5,258 bases of DNA, from assembly GCA_021160685.1 (NCBI GenBank), contig JAGHCC010000036.1:1-5258 (forward strand), given 5' to 3'. The notes beneath the pieces are model-generated. The model was not told the DNA's origin. It worked only from the letters and a program-made list of their open reading frames with translations, and made no database searches. Position numbers and translations under genes: made by a program. Positions 4,337 through 5,258 of the stretch are shown piece after piece. Origin of the DNA: Desulfobulbaceae bacterium (lineage in GTDB: Bacteria > Desulfobacterota > Desulfobulbia > Desulfobulbales > SURF-16). Within the stretch, counting starts at the first letter, position 1. Each line of letters starts with the position of its first letter.

Positions 4337-5258
4337 TTAAACTGTTCTTCCGTCAAGCAAAGCCCGCATTGCCTGTTTTCTCGCTTCATCCGCAAAGCTC
4401 GCCTCAATACTATTCAGCCCCAATTGTTTCGCTTGGTCTTTGGTCATATCAAGTGCCTGGGCCAGTGCTACAAAGTTCTCTGTCATATATCCCCCGAAAT
4501 AAGCAGGGTCATCGGAGTTTACGGTTACACAGACACCCTTTTCCAACATTTCCAGAATAGTATGCTGTGACATGTCTTCGAACACGCATAATTTGGTATT
4601 AGATAAAGGGCAAACCGTCAGGGGCATTTTTGTTTCAACAAGATACGCCATCAATTTTGGATCATCAATTGAGTGGACCCCATGATCGATACGCGAGACC
4701 TTCAAATCATCAATAGCTGTCCAGACATACTCAGCCGGCCCTTCTTCGCCGGCATGGGCAACCGTTAGCAAATCGAACTCGCGGGCTTTGGCAAAAACTC
4801 GGCTGAATTTTTCAGGTGGGTGACCTTTTTCGGCACTATCTAACCCAACCCCTATAATCCGACCAAGAAATGGCTCAGCTTGCGTCAAAGTGGCAAAGGC
4901 GGCTTCTTCACTGAGATGACGCAGAAAACACATAATCAGCTTACTGGTGATGCCTAGCTGGTCTTCGCCGTCCTTTAAGGCCTTTGAAATGCCATTAATG
5001 ACTGTTTCAAATGAGACTCCCCGGTCTGTGTGGGTTTGAGGGTCAAAGGATGGCTCGACATGGACCACATTTTGTTGATGGCACTTTTTGAGGTACGCCC
5101 AGGTCAAGTTATAAAAATCCTGTTCCACCTGAAGGACGTCAGCACCTTGATAATAGATATCTAAGAAATCTTGTAGATTGCTGAACTCATAGGCGCAGCG
5201 CACCTGCTCTACAGTTTCAAAAGGTAATTCGATGTTATTTCTCTGAGCCAGTTCAAAC
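4337..5258 (-). CDS. Adenosine deaminase family protein, adenine deaminase-like (5' end missing)
   Basis: Zinc-dependent purine deaminase of the amidohydrolase superfamily, acting in purine salvage. The frame is open to the window edge (first full codon at 5255-5257), about 306 residues; the N-terminal HxH metal motif expected in a protein of about 330-340 lies outside. The codon at 5201-5203 is an internal valine, not the start. Visible active-site motifs: HAGEEG (His at 4754-4756, catalytic Glu at 4745-4747), RIDHGVHSI (His at 4682-4684) and NSDDPAYFGGY (metal Asp at 4511-4513). VGLDSAEKGHPPEKF together with NSDDPAYFGG resembles bacterial adenine deaminases such as Pseudomonas PA0148 more than E. 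coli Add, so adenine is the likelier substrate. That subdivision is from memory and less sure than the family. Confidence 0.9.
   Translation of the reverse strand, partial: FELAQRNNIELPFETVEQVRCAYEFSNLQDFLDIYYQGADVLQVEQDFYNLTWAYLKKCHQQNVVHVEPSFDPQTHTDRGVSFETVINGISKALKDGEDQLGITSKLIMCFLRHLSEEAAFATLTQAEPFLGRIIGVGLDSAEKGHPPEKFSRVFAKAREFDLLTVAHAGEEGPAEYVWTAIDDLKVSRIDHGVHSIDDPKLMAYLVETKMPLTVCPLSNTKLCVFEDMSQHTILEMLEKGVCVTVNSDDPAYFGGYMTENFVALAQALDMTKDQAKQLGLNSIEASFADEARKQAMRALLDGRTV

Overview
All recognisable genes lie on the minus strand, so the window reads from right to left. Base composition is moderate. A selenocysteine-containing RiPP cassette of the SbtA/SbtM type points to a selenoprotein-rich anaerobe, most likely a Desulfobacterota (delta-proteobacterial) sulfate or sulfur metaboliser. 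That assignment is inference; no rRNA or other marker gene is present.

Right to left on the minus strand: (1) 4337-5258, a member of the adenosine deaminase family with adenine-deaminase-like signatures, missing its 5' end at the window edge; (2) 3603-4319, an RluA-family pseudouridine synthase only 17 nt downstream, probably in the same transcript; (3) 3169-3602, a gene-free stretch with several hairpins and a good intrinsic terminator at 3341-3365; (4) 2992-3168, a 58-residue protein that is more than half lysine; (5) 2157-2849, a TVP38/TMEM64 (SNARE-associated/DedA-like) membrane protein; (6) a strong sigma70-type promoter at 2102-2129; (7) 1650-1988, sbtA, a 112-residue precursor peptide whose frame contains four TGA codons, best read as selenocysteine, each followed by a SECIS-like hairpin; (8) a terminator-like hairpin at 1589-1628; (9) 1-1539, sbtM, a radical SAM/SPASM maturase truncated by the left edge.

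The centre of interest is sbtA-sbtM. Ordinary gene finding breaks sbtA because it treats TGA as stop. Read through, the frame gives a leader of about 35 residues and then four Ser-Gly-Sec-Gly sites at residues 36, 56, 82 and 108, with no cysteine, ending at TAA. The maturase next door carries CxxxCxxC and SPASM cysteine motifs. Published work on this family, as I recall it, describes conversion of Cys/Sec-Gly sites to thio(seleno)oxazole; here every candidate site is selenocysteine. The SECIS-like hairpins are spaced evenly behind each TGA. Three of them are inside the coding region and always encode Ser-Ala-Gly-Ser-Thr; the fourth lies just beyond the stop codon.
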